Shown piece after piece: positions 35,221-48,147 of a stretch of 64,000 nucleotides of DNA. The stretch comes from Owenia fusiformis (lineage: Eukaryota; Annelida; Polychaeta; Sabellida; Oweniidae). Positions within the stretch are counted from its first letter, which is position 1, and each line of letters opens with the position of its first letter. Under the pieces are notes generated by a model that had not been told where the DNA came from, made no database searches, and worked only from the letters and a program-made list of their open reading frames with translations. Position numbers and translations under genes: made by a program. The DNA lies in contig CAIIXF020000012.1 in the NCBI GenBank assembly GCA_903813345.2, forward strand, positions 8,081,615 to 8,145,614, written 5' to 3'.

Positions 35221-35850
35221 GTAAATATATGAAAAAACATGTTTTCAAACTCAACATGGGGACTGTAAAGTCAGCAGATACCTTAAATTTCGATGTAAAT
35301 TATATACGTATGTACACAGGATGCATTCTATATTAAAAGTGTTCAATTCAGCAAATGCATTTGAATTTGTAAACTGCACCCTATGTAAGGGTAAGTTATC
35401 TCATAAAAGGTAAATGACATTCTATATAAGTTAACTTATTTTTGCAATAGTCATCCCACAGTGTAAGGTGTCATTTGTGTAGCCCATGTCTTGTGGTCAA
35501 TCCAACTGACCCAATATCACACGGGGAAATGACTTTGACAAACCTGCAAAAAGTAAAATCCTGGACATCTTTTTGGCAAAGCCTGTCCATGCCCTTATTC
35601 ATTTGTCCATGGACAAGAATTTGCATTTCAGGGAGTGTAAAATTGGTTGTTTTGAATGGCGCCTCTTGTTTTTTCCATATGTCCCTTGTACAGAAAGTTA
35701 CTGAAACCACTGCATAAGTGCACTCCTTGTGCAAACCTTGAAGATGCAGACAATGTGGGGAGGGAGTAATTCTTGTTTGAAAAATAACATGTGACTCAAT
35801 TCAGGAATGCAGAAAAATGTTCCATCATGCACCCTGGCCTTAAATGTTTG

Positions 35851-36367
35851 GAACTACATTGAATTAAAAAATAAGCAATCAAATGACTATATTGCAACAG
35901 CAGTATACGAGAAAATGGAAACATTTGTTCAAGTCCTAACTTTTGTATATTTCAGATAATTCTGTATAATGTGCAGATAATTCTGTATAATATGCAGAAA
36001 AGCTGTGGCCTTTGTAAATTAGGGACTGTACGTGGTGGATTTTTCCAACTAAATGTGCGGAAATGTAGCACAGGGATCGAAATATACATTGTCATTGATT
36101 GAACCTAGACTATATCCTATTTACTGTAGTCTGAATTATATTCAGACTGACTTCTAGTCAGTCTGTTGGATACATACTAGATTGAACCTCTTGAATTTCA
36201 CTATAATTTGTTTAGGATATCTTCTTACCATTATTGAGGACTGCTGCACCAGCAATGTAAAACACAGCGACCAAACACACTGCAATTGCGAGCTTCATGG
36301 CTGACAGTTTTGTAAGCAGATTGAACACTGAAACAAAAATGCTCAACCTGACACGGACAACAGAATA
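35851..36367. other. Intergenic stretch
   Basis: No gene recognised. GATAATTCTGTATAATGTGCA is duplicated in tandem at about 35955-35995, and TCTGAATTATATTCAGACTGACTTCTAGTCAGTCTG contains two small palindromes at 36130-36165. Confidence 0.35.
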
Positions 36368-36507
36368 TGCCGTGGTCACATTTGCTCCGATTTTTACTAC
36401 GGCGCCCGGCCGATTGAGTATTTTGTTCAAAATTGTATTCAATTTTGAACAAAATACTCATCGGCAGGGCGCCGGTGCTGAAAATCGGAGCAAATGCGAC
36501 CACGGCA
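36368..36507. mobile_element. Hairpin MITE, TGCC/GGCA family
   Basis: Starts TGCCGTGGTCACATTTGCTC and ends GCGACCACGGCA. The arms carry GGCGCCCGGCCGATTGAGTA and AACAAAATACTCATCGG. Flanks are ATA (36365-36367) and TTA (36508-36510), one base off a perfect TWA duplication. Confidence 0.85.
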
Positions 36508-36729
36508 TTACGGAGCAATTGCACTGGGGCTATTAAAGGCGGGGTTGACGATAAGGTGCAAAAAATTCTGTCTAATAGTGTTCATGGTTTTGTCCAATGA
36601 ATGTACATATTTAGGGTGTAAACTGTAAACCAAAGCATCGGACAACGTTTTCAACTACAATCGTTAAAGTCACGTTCATATTGTCTTACTTGTAATGAAA
36701 GGGTGTAACAAGGCGTTAACATGACAAAA

Positions 36730-37065
36730 TGGCACCACCTTTAGAAGGTCACTGAAGGTCAACGAAATGTCAGATTTCAAACTTAAAGTCAAATCTGAAC
36801 TTCCGAGAAATTGTGGATGATTTTGAAAAAAGGGCAAATTTGAATCAAATTGAAATTAGATCGTTTTGACCTTGAGAAGGTCAAGTTCATATCTAAACCT
36901 AAATTTGAACTTCTGAATACGTGTAAATGATATAAAAAGCAATTTGGTCGATTTGAAGCAAGTTGAAAAATGATTTTTCTACTTTGAGAAGGTCATTAAA
37001 GTCAAATTTCAAATCTAAAGTCAGATTTGAACATCTCAGAACTTGGAGATAATTCTGAAATATAA
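36730..37065. repeat. GACCTTGAGAAGGTCA-type repeat
   Basis: Irregular units with AAGGTCAAxxT, TTTGAAGCAAGTTGAAAAA and ACTTTGAGAAGGTCA, homologous to 11176-11520. Confidence 0.6.
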
Positions 37066-37639
37066 AGACTTTAACAACATATCATCACTTGTGGTCGGTC
37101 GTGACATTATAAACAGAGTTTGCACGTTACGGAAATCACATAAAAACATAATGGAAACATGATAATAGGGCTACCTCATTGGGAGCCCCTTTTTTACTAA
37201 TGCCTTGGTCACATAGGCTCCGATTTTCACTGCGGCGCCCGGCCGATGAGTATTTTGTTCAAAATCGGCCGGCGAGCCCGGGCATCGTACGGGCGCCGGG
37301 CGATGATCGCCACTCATCGGCCGATTTTTAGACATCGTACGGGCGCCGGCAGAGTTTTATCGCGGAGATAAAAGTTGCCGATGTCTTGGCGATTTTTTCT
37401 CAACCAAACTCATCGGTACCTACCCGGCCGTGTCCCGCCCGATCATCGTACGATTATCTTACGGCGCCCGGTGGCATCGCACGGTCATCTTTGGATTTTG
37501 CGTGCTGATTTGTTGGATAAATCTTAATAATGATTACTTATAAAGTGATATAAAGGTTTTAAAAATAATGAGGTAAGGAATTATAATTACTACACACTGT
37601 CAGAGATTTTTATAAAACATAAATGGAACGATTAAGCTT

Positions 37640-37950
37640 ACCCAAATAAACCTGAGCTTTGTGAATATTGTGGAGTACTAGAGGGAGACATTATCTCACA
37701 CAGAGCAGCAATGTGCACGGAAACTGCTCCAGAACGAAACAGTATGCTGAATAGAATCACTGTGGCTATAGGTCAGTCTGAAGCTGGGATTTTTCTCAGA
37801 GAATTCGTTAAAGCCCCTCTTCCAGTGTCAGTGAAAGGCCTTTCTTGTTTTAGCGACTGTGTTAATTTGAAAACGATAAACATAGTGTTGCCTTACTTTA
37901 GCAATATAATTAAAAACTCTAATGTAGAATTAAACACACCGTTCCAATAA
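37640..37950 (+). pseudogene. Decayed ORF with CxxC...H...C motif
   Basis: Reading PELCEYCGVLEG...SHRAAMC followed by about 75 residues to TAA. The Cys/His pattern resembles the C-terminal group of LINE reverse transcriptases, but an in-frame stop lies immediately upstream and no other RT motif is seen, so the origin is unproven. Confidence 0.35.
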
Positions 37951-38422
37951 GCTATAACCGTTGAGTTATGACGTGCAATTAAAACCCCAGAGGTGCAATT
38001 TTTTACTTGCTTTTAACTTTGTAAACTTTTATAATTATTTGTTTTGTTATATTTTGTTCTTTGTTTATTACGTGTATAAATGTTATATATGTTTTGGTTA
38101 TTGTTGTATTGTTTGATTGATTTATGTTTACATGTTTAATCCATTTTATTATGGGAATAAAAGCGACATAATAATATAAAACAATGGCACACATTTGAAT
38201 GGCTGGGTGGGTGGGTTGATCTAGTCGTTCTTATATTGACATTAATCGTGTATGTCTGTCATACACATTGAATAGAGTGTTACATTTTTATGCGTATATT
38301 CACTCATGCATATACCATTACAAATCATTTATTTTAAAAACCTTCGGAATGTTTTTGTGAATACAGTAATTTCAAGGGTCACAATTTTACTACGATTAAT
38401 TACGTCTCAATTACAACGTAAT

Positions 38423-38888
38423 ATGCCAAAGGCTAAGGATAGAGGGGATAAGGCCAATGGGCCATATATGAGGAAGGCCTTGGGAAGACAGGTGGAAAAA
38501 GACAATAACAATGCTACTGAGCTGGTGGACGATGAAGATTTAGATGTGTCTATAGGGAAGCGGGTACTCGACTTGAAACAGAAGAAATATGCCAATTTCT
38601 TTGAAGCCATATTTTTCTGACCAAACTAATTCTCTTTACAAGAACAGACGAAAGAAATATGGAGAAATAGGGAATTTTGCTAATAGCATCGGATGGACAG
38701 GTAGACATAGTATTTTTTTATATGAAAGATCTAAAAATGAATTAAGATCAGGGTGCACTTTGATGAAAAGACCACGTCCAGTATGGCAAGTGATTTTAGA
38801 CGGTCTCTTTCACCATGAGTACCTTCTGGGCACAAATAGAGTGTTTTTATTAAAACAATATGTTTTCTTTCAATTGAAGTACCCATGA
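38423..38888 (+). pseudogene. Unrecognised ORF pair inside the 5.1-kb candidate element
   Basis: The first reading begins MPKAKDRGDKANG and is rich in Lys/Asp/Glu. It ends at 38620 and a second reading in another frame (from about 38589) carries on with KNRRKKYGEIGNF, then stops at 38888. The composition looks protein-like and the two may be one frameshifted ORF. No family recognised; it is recorded because it is the best coding candidate within the element. Confidence 0.3.
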
Positions 38889-39284
38889 TGATAAAAATAT
38901 CAATCAAACAATTCGAAAAATGATGAATAGGGACCCCATGTCAAAATTTTTTCTAAATATTGAACCTATTTACTCAAAAGAGGATCTTCTTTTTCTGATT
39001 TTTATTGCATGAAAACATTATTATCCTGGAAGTCCTGTTTATCAAAGTATTTCGTTTTCAAATGTTGCATTCACGCCATGTGGAACAGTCATACTGGGTA
39101 ATACAGGGATTAAGTATAAATCTAGAGGCCTGTAAATCGACCGATGTCCTGGCGGGTCCCGTACGGCCATCGGTCGATAGCCTTGCGATACCCGTGAGAT
39201 GTCTTTCAGATTCAATTGATTGCGGGCGCCGTACGATGCCTGTTAGTGATAATGGAATTCCTCAGATAAGCCTTAATTAAGCTG

Positions 39285-40200
39285 TTTCCTCCTGTTCATC
39301 CTCCAATTGTTTTGATTAGTTTAAATGATAAAACAAATATTCCTGAATATGTTTTCACTTGTTGAGCACTTGTCAACATTACCATTTACTTATTATTGAG
39401 GGTTTTGACAGGGGTCCACAAAAATAAAAATATTAGAACTTGGGATTTTTGAAGTTTACAAAGAATTATCTACTCATGAATCGTTTTTTGAGAGGGTTAT
39501 TAGCATGACCTATTGATTTTATCTGTTTTATTGAAAATAAGATCGTCTGTCTGATTATATTTTGCATTCAAAATGATTAGAAATAATTGTTCCGTTTTGT
39601 CATCTTTACATCATCTTGTTTTTGTTGATCCGCCAATTGTTAAATGATATGTGTAAATGATAAAACATATATTATCACATACATTTTCACCTGTTGAGGA
39701 CTTTACCGTTTACTTATTATTGAAGGGTATAACAGGGAGGGGTCAACAAAAATGTTAGATTTTGATAGTTTTGAAGTTTACAACAGATTATCTAGCTAGT
39801 CGTTAATCGGCTTTTGGAAAGCTTACTAGTATAACATATTGATTTTATCTTGATGTACATTAGATGTTCAAGATGTTCAATAAACTTATTTTACTAATTA
39901 TTGAGGAGTTTAACAGGGGTTCACAAAAATATATAAAAAATATTAGATTTTGATATTTTAGAAGTTTTTTTGAAAGGTTATTAATATTAGTATATATGAC
40001 ATATTGATTTTATCTATTTAATTGAAACTAAAATCGTCTGTTTGACTATGTTTTGCATTCAAAATGATAACAGATAATGGTTCCATTTAGTTCACTTTCT
40101 TTTAACATCATCTTGTTTTTCGTTGATCCGCCAATTGTTAATGATAAGTTTAAATGATAAAACATATATTCCTACATACGTTTCCACTATTTTTAAAAAT
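39285..40200. repeat. Imperfect direct repeats, three copies
   Basis: The block ATCCxCCAATTGTT, AAATGATAAAACAxATATT, then xxTTTCACxTGTTGA occurs near 39297, 39627 and 40122, and GTTTACAxxxxATTATCTA with TATTGATTTTATCT follows the first copies. Spacing is about 330 and 495 bp. Non-coding. Confidence 0.6.
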
Positions 40201-40689
40201 GGATTTTAACATCAATAAAGCATATGATATGATGTGGCGTACATATGATTTTTGCGATACAGGCTCTACAAGCATCCCTACAAGCAAATAACTTAAGTAA
40301 TAGAAAAGCGTTTACCGTGATTATTTCATTCAGTAGAAAATAGACTGTCCCATGAGGCAATGCTAGAACCCAAACTTTCTATTGAAATTAATTAATACTG
40401 TCTCGCCCAATATTTTTTTTCGAATATGTATTCTGCCATATCCAGCTCCTGATCATCCAGTATTTGTTTAATATTGCCCGCAGAAATGACGTTATTAGAA
40501 TTATTGCTCAGGTCGATAAAGTAACATATGCATAAATGCCACCTAAACTAGCACTAATACCCCTAAAACATGTCCCGCAAGGTGGTAATAATAGTAATTG
40601 ATCCGAATACTACATGTATCCACAAGAATATTCATCTTTTTGAATTAATCTTGAATTATATCTTCAATAAATGAAAATCTGAACCACTT

Positions 40690-41300
40690 TTAAGATATTC
40701 CAAAAATTCAGTTTGCCATGTTTATAGTATTCACATATCAGAGATGATCAAAATCGCTCCACAATTTTTCGGTTTTATAGTAAAATACGTTAAAATGGTG
40801 GCTATGTTTAAAATGGCCACCTTCTACCAAAAGTGTCATTAGACAGTGTGCCATGCTTATAGTATTCACATACCACATATGAACGAAATCACTCCACTAC
40901 TTTTCGAGTTACAGCAAAAATCGTAAAATAACAAGTAAAGGCCACAATTTTTCAAGATGGCTGCCATGTGCTTCTTTAATATCTACATTTCTATTAATGT
41001 CCTATATAATATTTTTTCATTTAAAAGATATTGCTATTACAATTTTACATATTGCACCTAAATTACTGTAAAATTGGCACTAAAATGGCCGCTATTTTGA
41101 AATGAGCGGCCATTTTGGAAATCGGCTTTCGTGCAGAACTTCTACCCCCATAGGGTATATGCTTACAAAATATGAACAAAATCGGGCTGACGGTATTTGA
41201 GTTATTGCCCGGACGTACGGATGGAGGGACAGACGGACCGATGGATGGACGGAGGCCCGTTCCCTATATCCCTCCGAACTTCGTTGAATGGGATAACTAT
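40690..41300. repeat. Interspersed repeat with GGAC/GGAT run
   Basis: ATAGTATTCACATA occurs twice (40726 and 40857), each followed by an AAAATCGCTCCAC-like phrase. GAACAAAATCGGGCTGACGG, a GGAC/GGAT run at 41216-41258 and CTCCGAACTTCGTTGAATGG follow. Same family as 28600-28795. Confidence 0.6.
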
Positions 41301-42230
41301 CTAAAATTAATTTAAATTGTTAGGACATGATACTAAGCTTATAAAGTAAAAATTTGATTAGTTACACCAATCATTGTGATTTTAGAGCCCATTGTTATCT
41401 CATTTTACATTCTCTGTTTAAATTGTATAAATCTTCTTGCTGTCAACGTATTTTTAATAGTCTACACTTATTTAATGCCTGTTTATAATGATACCAACAT
41501 TACTGTAATATTGAAATCATATAAGTAATAAAGATCCCCAAGTGGAGGTCAATGTCCCCTCCCCCATTTGTGAAACGGCGTTATACGAATAAGGTTAAAG
41601 ACATCAGGATGAAACCTGTTTTCATGATTTATACACCTTAATGATTCAATTTAATCGTAACAATGTACTAGCTTTTCATCTAAGAACTATCCGGAAAAAT
41701 ATTTAATATTTGTAAAATAGACCCCTGCTGAAATCGTTCATAAATGAAGTTCTCTAACTTTGTATGGTGCTCAAAAATTCATAAATGGTCAATGTTATAA
41801 TCCTAACTAAAAAAAGCAAATAAAAAATATTAGGCTGTAATTATAAGCTTTAAAAAAATTATCCAGTGTTTGATGAGTTATACCCCCCACTGTGAACATG
41901 GATTCCATTTTGATCTAATTTTTTAGTTGAAATTTTACATTATGCTCTTGATATATAATAATTCATGCTTTTTGTACTTATTTATTATCTATTCACGAGA
42001 AATCTTTTAAAACGATTATTTTTTTTAAAAATGGACCCCTGCTTAAATCTCAAATAAATGATAAACGGTAATGTTGTGTGATCCTCAACAAGCAATACCA
42101 TATTCAGTGATATGAAATCTATCAATATAATCTATAAAAATGATTGGAACTTGAACAGGAGGTAATTTTCAAATATTTGTCAATTCCTTTATCACTATGT
42201 ACTAATGTGACCATACTCACGATTAGATCA
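41301..42230. other. AT-rich stretch inside the candidate 5.1-kb element
   Basis: Contains an imperfect direct repeat (AATAGACCCCTGCTGAAATC near 41716 against AATGGACCCCTGCTTAAATC near 42028). No exon or domain. Confidence 0.35.
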
Positions 42231-42589
42231 AGACATCGGTGAAAAGTCACCGGCGCCCGGTCGATTTATAAATCGGCCGATGACTACTCATCGGCCGGCG
42301 CCCGGCGGCTATGTGACCCAGGCATAAAGCCGCTGAGATGCGATCATACTGTTTACAAGCTTTATCCCAATACATGTGATCGCAAATAAATCTGGGGGAT
42401 CTCTCGTGAACTTTGTAGTGTGAGTGTGATGATATCGTGTTGCTTCATTTCTGAGCTTAGTCACTGAACTATACACAATGTATTTCTGTATTCTTTAGTA
42501 TGTAGTATTGATATATTGTAAATTATACATTTACATGTCTTTGATTAATCTCGTACCTTTTCCTTATTTATTTGGGGTTTTTTAATGGC

Positions 42590-42757
42590 CGGTGTAAAAT
42601 GGTAGGAGGTCCTATCAAATTGTGGTCCTACTCTCCATTGATTTATATGGTGACCTAAATACAAGTCTTTCCCTCATTATCTTACACGCAATCAGGGCCA
42701 GTAAGGGCCGTTAAGAAAGGGGACCATAATCCCATAATCATTTCTTTCACACCGGGA
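42590..42757. repeat. Dispersed repeat, inverted copy of 25875-26045
   Basis: GGTGTAAAATGGTAGGAGGT, TGATTTATATGGTGACCTA and GGGCCAGTAAGGGCCG are reverse complements of segments at 25875-26045. Confidence 0.75.
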
Positions 42758-43229
42758 TAATCAACTTCCATGAATGTTAAAACATTTTTGATCTTCTTTA
42801 TATCATTTATTTAACGTGACTTTATGAAAAAACTTGTTTCAATCGTTGATCTGATATGTAATTTAAGTGAACAATTATTCAGTATGAATATTTATCCTCT
42901 GTATAACGTACACTCCCCTCCATAAGTTTGGCAACCTTTTTTTCCCCATTGAACTACTGTTAAAGCCTCTTTACCTTTGAATTTTTATTTACTTAACCTA
43001 CGATAAAAATACTTATACTATTGATTGAAACGTAATTTGACTTTTATTCCAATACCTCTAAATTTTCTCAATTTTTTTCATCAATTAAAGTAGGTCGACA
43101 ATTGATGATGAATTTGATGAATTTTTGAAAATCGACATTCCCATGTTAACCAATGGGAAATGGTAGGTTTGCCGCAAGTCATATTACAGAATATCCATCC
43201 ATCCGAGTCCTTGCAAAAATACGAGTTAG

Positions 43230-46200
43230 CACTATATGAAATAGAGAATATTGCTTTGTTATAAGCAGTGTCTATTTGTAAGAATCTCTTGTAATGTGCA
43301 GTAATCAGCAAAAATACTCAGCACATATAAACAGAGACAGTACAGAGACAATACTCGCTGCATATATGGAACACTCTGTATATTCAAGTATTGCTCCTCT
43401 TTATTTGTAGAACAGCACAAATAAGCACTGATTATACGTGGAGTTAAGAATACTCAAATATATGCAAACGCAATACTCTGTAAGTGTGCAATATAGTCAC
43501 ACATTATAATTGCCTCTTTCTGACTATATTAAGCTATTTCTAAGTTGCTCTGCTCATTTTATAACTGAGCATACAAATAAATAACGGACTATTTGTGCGT
43601 ATTTTTCTATTAAGCATGATAAAACAACACAACTAAAGAATGTAAGTACCGTAGTTCTTTATGAATATGACTTTACCTGTGTATAATAAGCGACTACAGG
43701 ATGGATTTCGAAATAATCTATTTTTACTATAATTGTGATTTTTCGACACCTTTTAAGTCACACCGGAAAAGAGAGATCTTACTTGTAGTTATCAATACGT
43801 TGCTAATAAAGAATACTTGTGCAAACCCATGTTTTTAATGGAGATCGCCCCCCCCCCCCGACGGAAAGCTGGCTACACCACTGAACTTGTTATCTCTACT
43901 TTTAGAGTCAATGCAACCTAATTCTTCCTGAGAAGGTATTATAATTTAACAACCTGTTACCACCGTTCGTATTAAATCATGGATTATGGATAGGAATTCA
44001 ATTGTTTACTTTTTCAAATCGCTGCTTTGTTTTCCATTCCCCATGATCAAAGCAAATGGTAGTCTAGACTCTTTTGGTCATGTTTTCGATTGCATTTAAA
44101 ATCTGCACATCAATTCAGAACCATAAAATATAAATCACTGGAGCGACGTCCAACATATTTTAATCCGCTTAATAAGTGATTCTTGCCTTTGAATTAAAGC
44201 CCATGTTAAATTCCTCCTGGTAAAGCCGGTATTTAGAAAAAAATATGACAGGTAATGGAATCGAAAGAAGATTAAATCATTTTATAGTTTTTATGTTTCA
44301 ATCAGCGTTGATTTCATTGTCTTATATAACTCATTTACAGGAGTTTTGTATTCCCGATGCACTTGGTCATAGTTTACCCGGAATAGTTTGTTTATAATAA
44401 ATTGATTTAAGTTTAAATAGAAAAGAAAGATAGTATTCTAATTTGAATTTTAGGAACTGGGTTTCAAAAACCGGCTTTTTAACTTCAGTTCGAAACTGGC
44501 TTTTAATAACCCTGCTTTTTGAGAACTATAGATTGCAAATGCGGTTGCCTTCGTGTACTTTTCAATGTTTCGGTGCAGTTTTGTGAATCAAAATATCATT
44601 TTTTGATAACTTGATAATATGAGAATGAAGAGGCAAAACCTGATCAGAGATACCCTTGTTTCTATTTTGAATTGGACCTTGCTTTGTTTTCCATTCCCAA
44701 ATACATTCACAAAACTTTAATCCCTAATTATTCAATTCTTGCAAATGAGTTAAGTTCTCACTGATATTAATCCGTTTGATATAGTTAAATGGATTAATTT
44801 ATATAGCCAGTTTTTCTAAATCCCCGTGCTACATTGTATAATTAAATTTCTTTTAAATTCAGAAATTAACCGATTATCTCTGAAGGAATGCAAAAGGTAG
44901 TTCAACATTTTAAGGATACAACTGAACAAGGTGGGCATGGATACCGGGAGGGGGGACTTTAGCTACATTATTATCAGATGTTTGGATTGTTCACTTCTAA
45001 GGATGTTATTTTAGCGAGTAATGCAATCAGACGGCTTGTGCACAATGGTGTTACCTATAATTAGTTCTGGGATGATTTTTAAATCCATGGTAAAGTAAAT
45101 ATCTGAGATCAAGGCATTTGTTGAAATAAAATATTGAGAATTTTAATACCAATTATATTTTCAATAATTTCATTTAGCGTATTTGATGTGAGTTTATCTT
45201 CTGCTTCCTCTAGCATCTGGGTTCCTAGTAAATTATGATCCCGGGATTATGATGTAAAGTAAAAAAGGTTTTTCACTTGTAATACTAAATGTACGTGTAC
45301 TTTGTCGAAATCTCTATCCCCGATTAAAGCTTTAATTATCGCAAAATAATAAACAATTGTATCAAAATATTGAAAACTCAGTATTACATGTCAAATGACA
45401 GCTCTTATCATGTGAAAATGTGAGTAAAATACACTACCTCTGCAAATACATGTATGCAATCGCATTCAAACTTGATTGATTTAAATTGATTGAATGTCTA
45501 AAAAAGAGCTTTGTAATAATATGTTTTACTTAAATCATAGTGAATGGCTTTCGAAACATTTGATTGCAACCCATATTTCAGTTTGGAACAAAATACTCAA
45601 TCAGCGGCCGATGAATCGCGGCAAATGTGACCCAGACATAAGGGAGGAAAATACATTTGATCCAATAATCCCCTGCTGAATCCCCATATAGATAATATAC
45701 ACCAAGGCCTACACAAATATAAAATAAGGGTTCGAACAAATATTTTACAACTAGATAAGCCATTTATCTGATCAAATTATGTCTATCAATCTCTTGATTG
45801 CAGATTATTAAAGAGATACATGTATTATGTCGGGAGGGGGTTAAGGATCTTGACGCAAGATTAATACAATTCTTAAATCATCAGAATGTCATTCAGATTT
45901 ACTATGAATAAGCTTGTTATTTGAATTAAAACTGAATACATCAAAAAGTGAATTATTAGTTTGTATTTTGAATGCTAAGAATGAAAAGGTAATTCTATAC
46001 AAATCACAAATACCATTCAAAACAATTCCTGGTTTCAACTATCAAGGTGCTTCTCCAAACATCCGGCCCCTATGTGCAATTGTGTCAGGTAATTAGTAAT
46101 TGTTTATGTTTAGATTACTTATTAGAGATGTCAAATCATGGGTTCATCAAAACAGCATTATGACTGTTCAATAGCAGCAAAATGTCGCAGAATTTAGTAT

Positions 46201-48147
46201 TTTATGTTTTAACAATATATTTTGTTATTAAATAACTAAAAATGAGGGGGTGGATATTGAGCAAACTGCATGTCTCCGAGCTATGATGCGCAAGTAATAA
46301 TCGTACGTGACACGCACACAGGTGGTTGACAGGGAAACATTAAGCTTGCCAAATGACCAATGTCTGTTGAGTAGTAAATAATCATAAAGCCATACTGTGA
46401 GAATGTCTACACATTGGCGCAATCATGGGCTTTTGATTAGAAGCCCATATCGCAATTTAGCCAGTCAGCCATTTGCTCCACGCCAGACCCAGGAACACGA
46501 CGAAGCCTCTCGTAAGTGAAACTTTAGCTTGCTTTTTATTTCCCTTAATGGATAGATGATTGAGTTTGATAATGAAAAAAAACACAATAAAAACACCTGG
46601 CAAATTGTTGTAAACATAAGATTTGGCATTGATCTTGATAATTTAATAAATTGATTGTCTTGGAAGGTCCATGATACTATATGGCTGAACAGTATGCTAT
46701 AAACTAATGTCTTTGTATCATTGAATAAAATACACAGCAGTGTCTTTGTATCTTCAGAGGAGTGTCTTCAGAGCAGTGTCTTTGTGTGCAGTGTCATATT
46801 TCCCGCAAAATAGAATTCATATGTGATAGCTGAATTTACATAGATATTGAGAAACGTGTAGAAGACACTAGGATGAAGAAGAAAGGAGTTTGAATGGAGA
46901 AAGCAGAATTCGATATCGTACGAGAATTTGCTACCGGAAGACAGGCCATATCTTGCTACAAAAAACACAGTTTTCAAGATTGAGCAATATGCGTACATTG
47001 ATTTGGAGCATTAGTTCGCACCATTTTAAAGATAGAAATATAATGTTACATCATGTACAATGCAATGTAAATATATTCATTTAGCAGTATACAGGTTTGG
47101 CCAAAACATAATGAGTAAATCCATTTAAAAGTCATTATTAGGCTTATCATTCGAGAGAGAATATAATTTTTAATGATTTGAAATAGGCATTCATATTTTT
47201 GCCTACAATAATTATGTATCATTTAAAGGAAGAAATATAATTACAGTGCAATGTAAATATGTCTATATATGTATCAAGCGATATGAAAGGTGGATCAAAA
47301 CATTCCCATCTTCAAGCGATATTATTTCACGGGGCTAATAAGTCGTAACAATGATTTTCTCCCTATATCATGACATGTATACTATTTGAAGTTATTACTT
47401 ATAGAGGTCGTCTCATTGGCCTACTCTGTACATAGAAATCTAAAGAAATTTAAAATAAATTATAAAAACGTAAAAGCTGTTTATGTGCAATTTTTTCAAA
47501 TCTCTTACCCCAAAAAAACAAGTGCAGTAAACCAAACCTATAGCTACAACACCCAAATGCTCATAAATAGGAATTTACATTAACAGATGTTTATGCCCAA
47601 TTCACAAAACAGCGTCTACCAATCCTCCTAAATAAGCAAGAATATGTCAAATATACCGATCTTGACTCTATATATGCTAATGTAGTTAGTTTATATTCTT
47701 GTGCATGTCTCAATATACTCACATGCTGCATATTACTTATTTCAAAATATGCAGAAATACTCATGAAAAGTGGCATATATGCAGATCATATGCAAATATA
47801 ATCAGTTTTAATTTTTATATATATCTAGTATACTCAACTGCTTATATTTGTCTATCCCAAATAAGCAGGTATATGCAGTTTCAGCGCTGCATATAATCAC
47901 AAGTAAACAGCAAATATGCAAAGTATGTCTGAATATAAGCAAATATACTCAGTGACAGTACCCGTATATGCAGTCAGTATTCTCCGTGGATGTTTGTTAT
48001 ATGCAGCTGCATATATGTGTGTTCCATATATGCAGTTATTGTCTGCGTTCTGTCAGTGATGATTACTGGTTATAACATGCAATTTGAAGCAAATAACCAC
48101 TAGAATTGCTCGTTATTTGCAAGCAATATTCGTTATTTTATGCAGTG
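43230..48147. mobile_element. CACTA-like element, 4918 bp, TAG duplication
   Basis: Termini: CACTATATGAAATAGAGAAT at the left and, read inward from the right, CACTGCATAAAATAACGAAT, both followed by ATTGCTT. TAG on both sides (43227-43229 and 48148-48150) occurs only once in the empty relative at 2170-2180. Subterminal regions (43280-43510 and 47620-48120) are rich in short inverted words such as GCATATATGG and CAAATATGC; AGACAATACTCGCTGCATAT is matched inverted at 48024. CACT(A/G) ends, a 3-bp duplication and subterminal repeats are the features of CMC/EnSpm (CACTA) transposons. No transposase ORF is readable, so it is probably non-autonomous. Confidence 0.8.
45588..45648. repeat. Right half of a TGCC/GGCA hairpin MITE
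   Basis: AACAAAATACTCAATC, then GCGGCCGATGAATCGCGGCA and GTGACCCAGACA followed by TAA, the right half of the hairpin family, lying inside the CACTA-like element. Confidence 0.7.

Larger units (their letters stand above)
34690..35850. repeat. Composite inverted repeat interrupted by insertions
   Basis: The outer arms are GTGCATGCACATTTTCTGCAT (34697) and ATGCAGAAAAATGTTCCATCAT (35812), continuing with TCACATTTTATTTTTCAAACA against its inverse at 35775. The left arm contains the 237-bp MITE at 34777-35013; the right arm has about 0.5 kb of extra sequence at roughly 35208-35705. The inner hairpin is centred near 35118. ORFs at 35471-35734 on both strands lie in the extra sequence and show no domain. 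Confidence 0.7.
37201..42324. mobile_element. Candidate long (5.1 kb) element with hairpin-MITE termini
   Basis: The left end TGCCTTGGTCACATAGGCTC and the right end GGCTATGTGACCCAGGCA are the same termini as the short hairpin MITEs. TAA stands on both outer sides (37198-37200 and 42325-42327). Subterminal GC-rich blocks (37230-37485 and 42235-42320) share CATCGTACGGGCGCC-type and CATCGGCCGAT words; a third block sits at 39120-39235. The interior is AT-rich with decayed ORFs and direct repeats and no recognised transposase. The alternative is two unrelated half-elements that happen to face each other. Confidence 0.5.

Noticed and set aside
45715-45735. GGTTCGAA as a tRNA B box
   Set aside because: No A box, acceptor stem or cloverleaf pairing can be formed around it.
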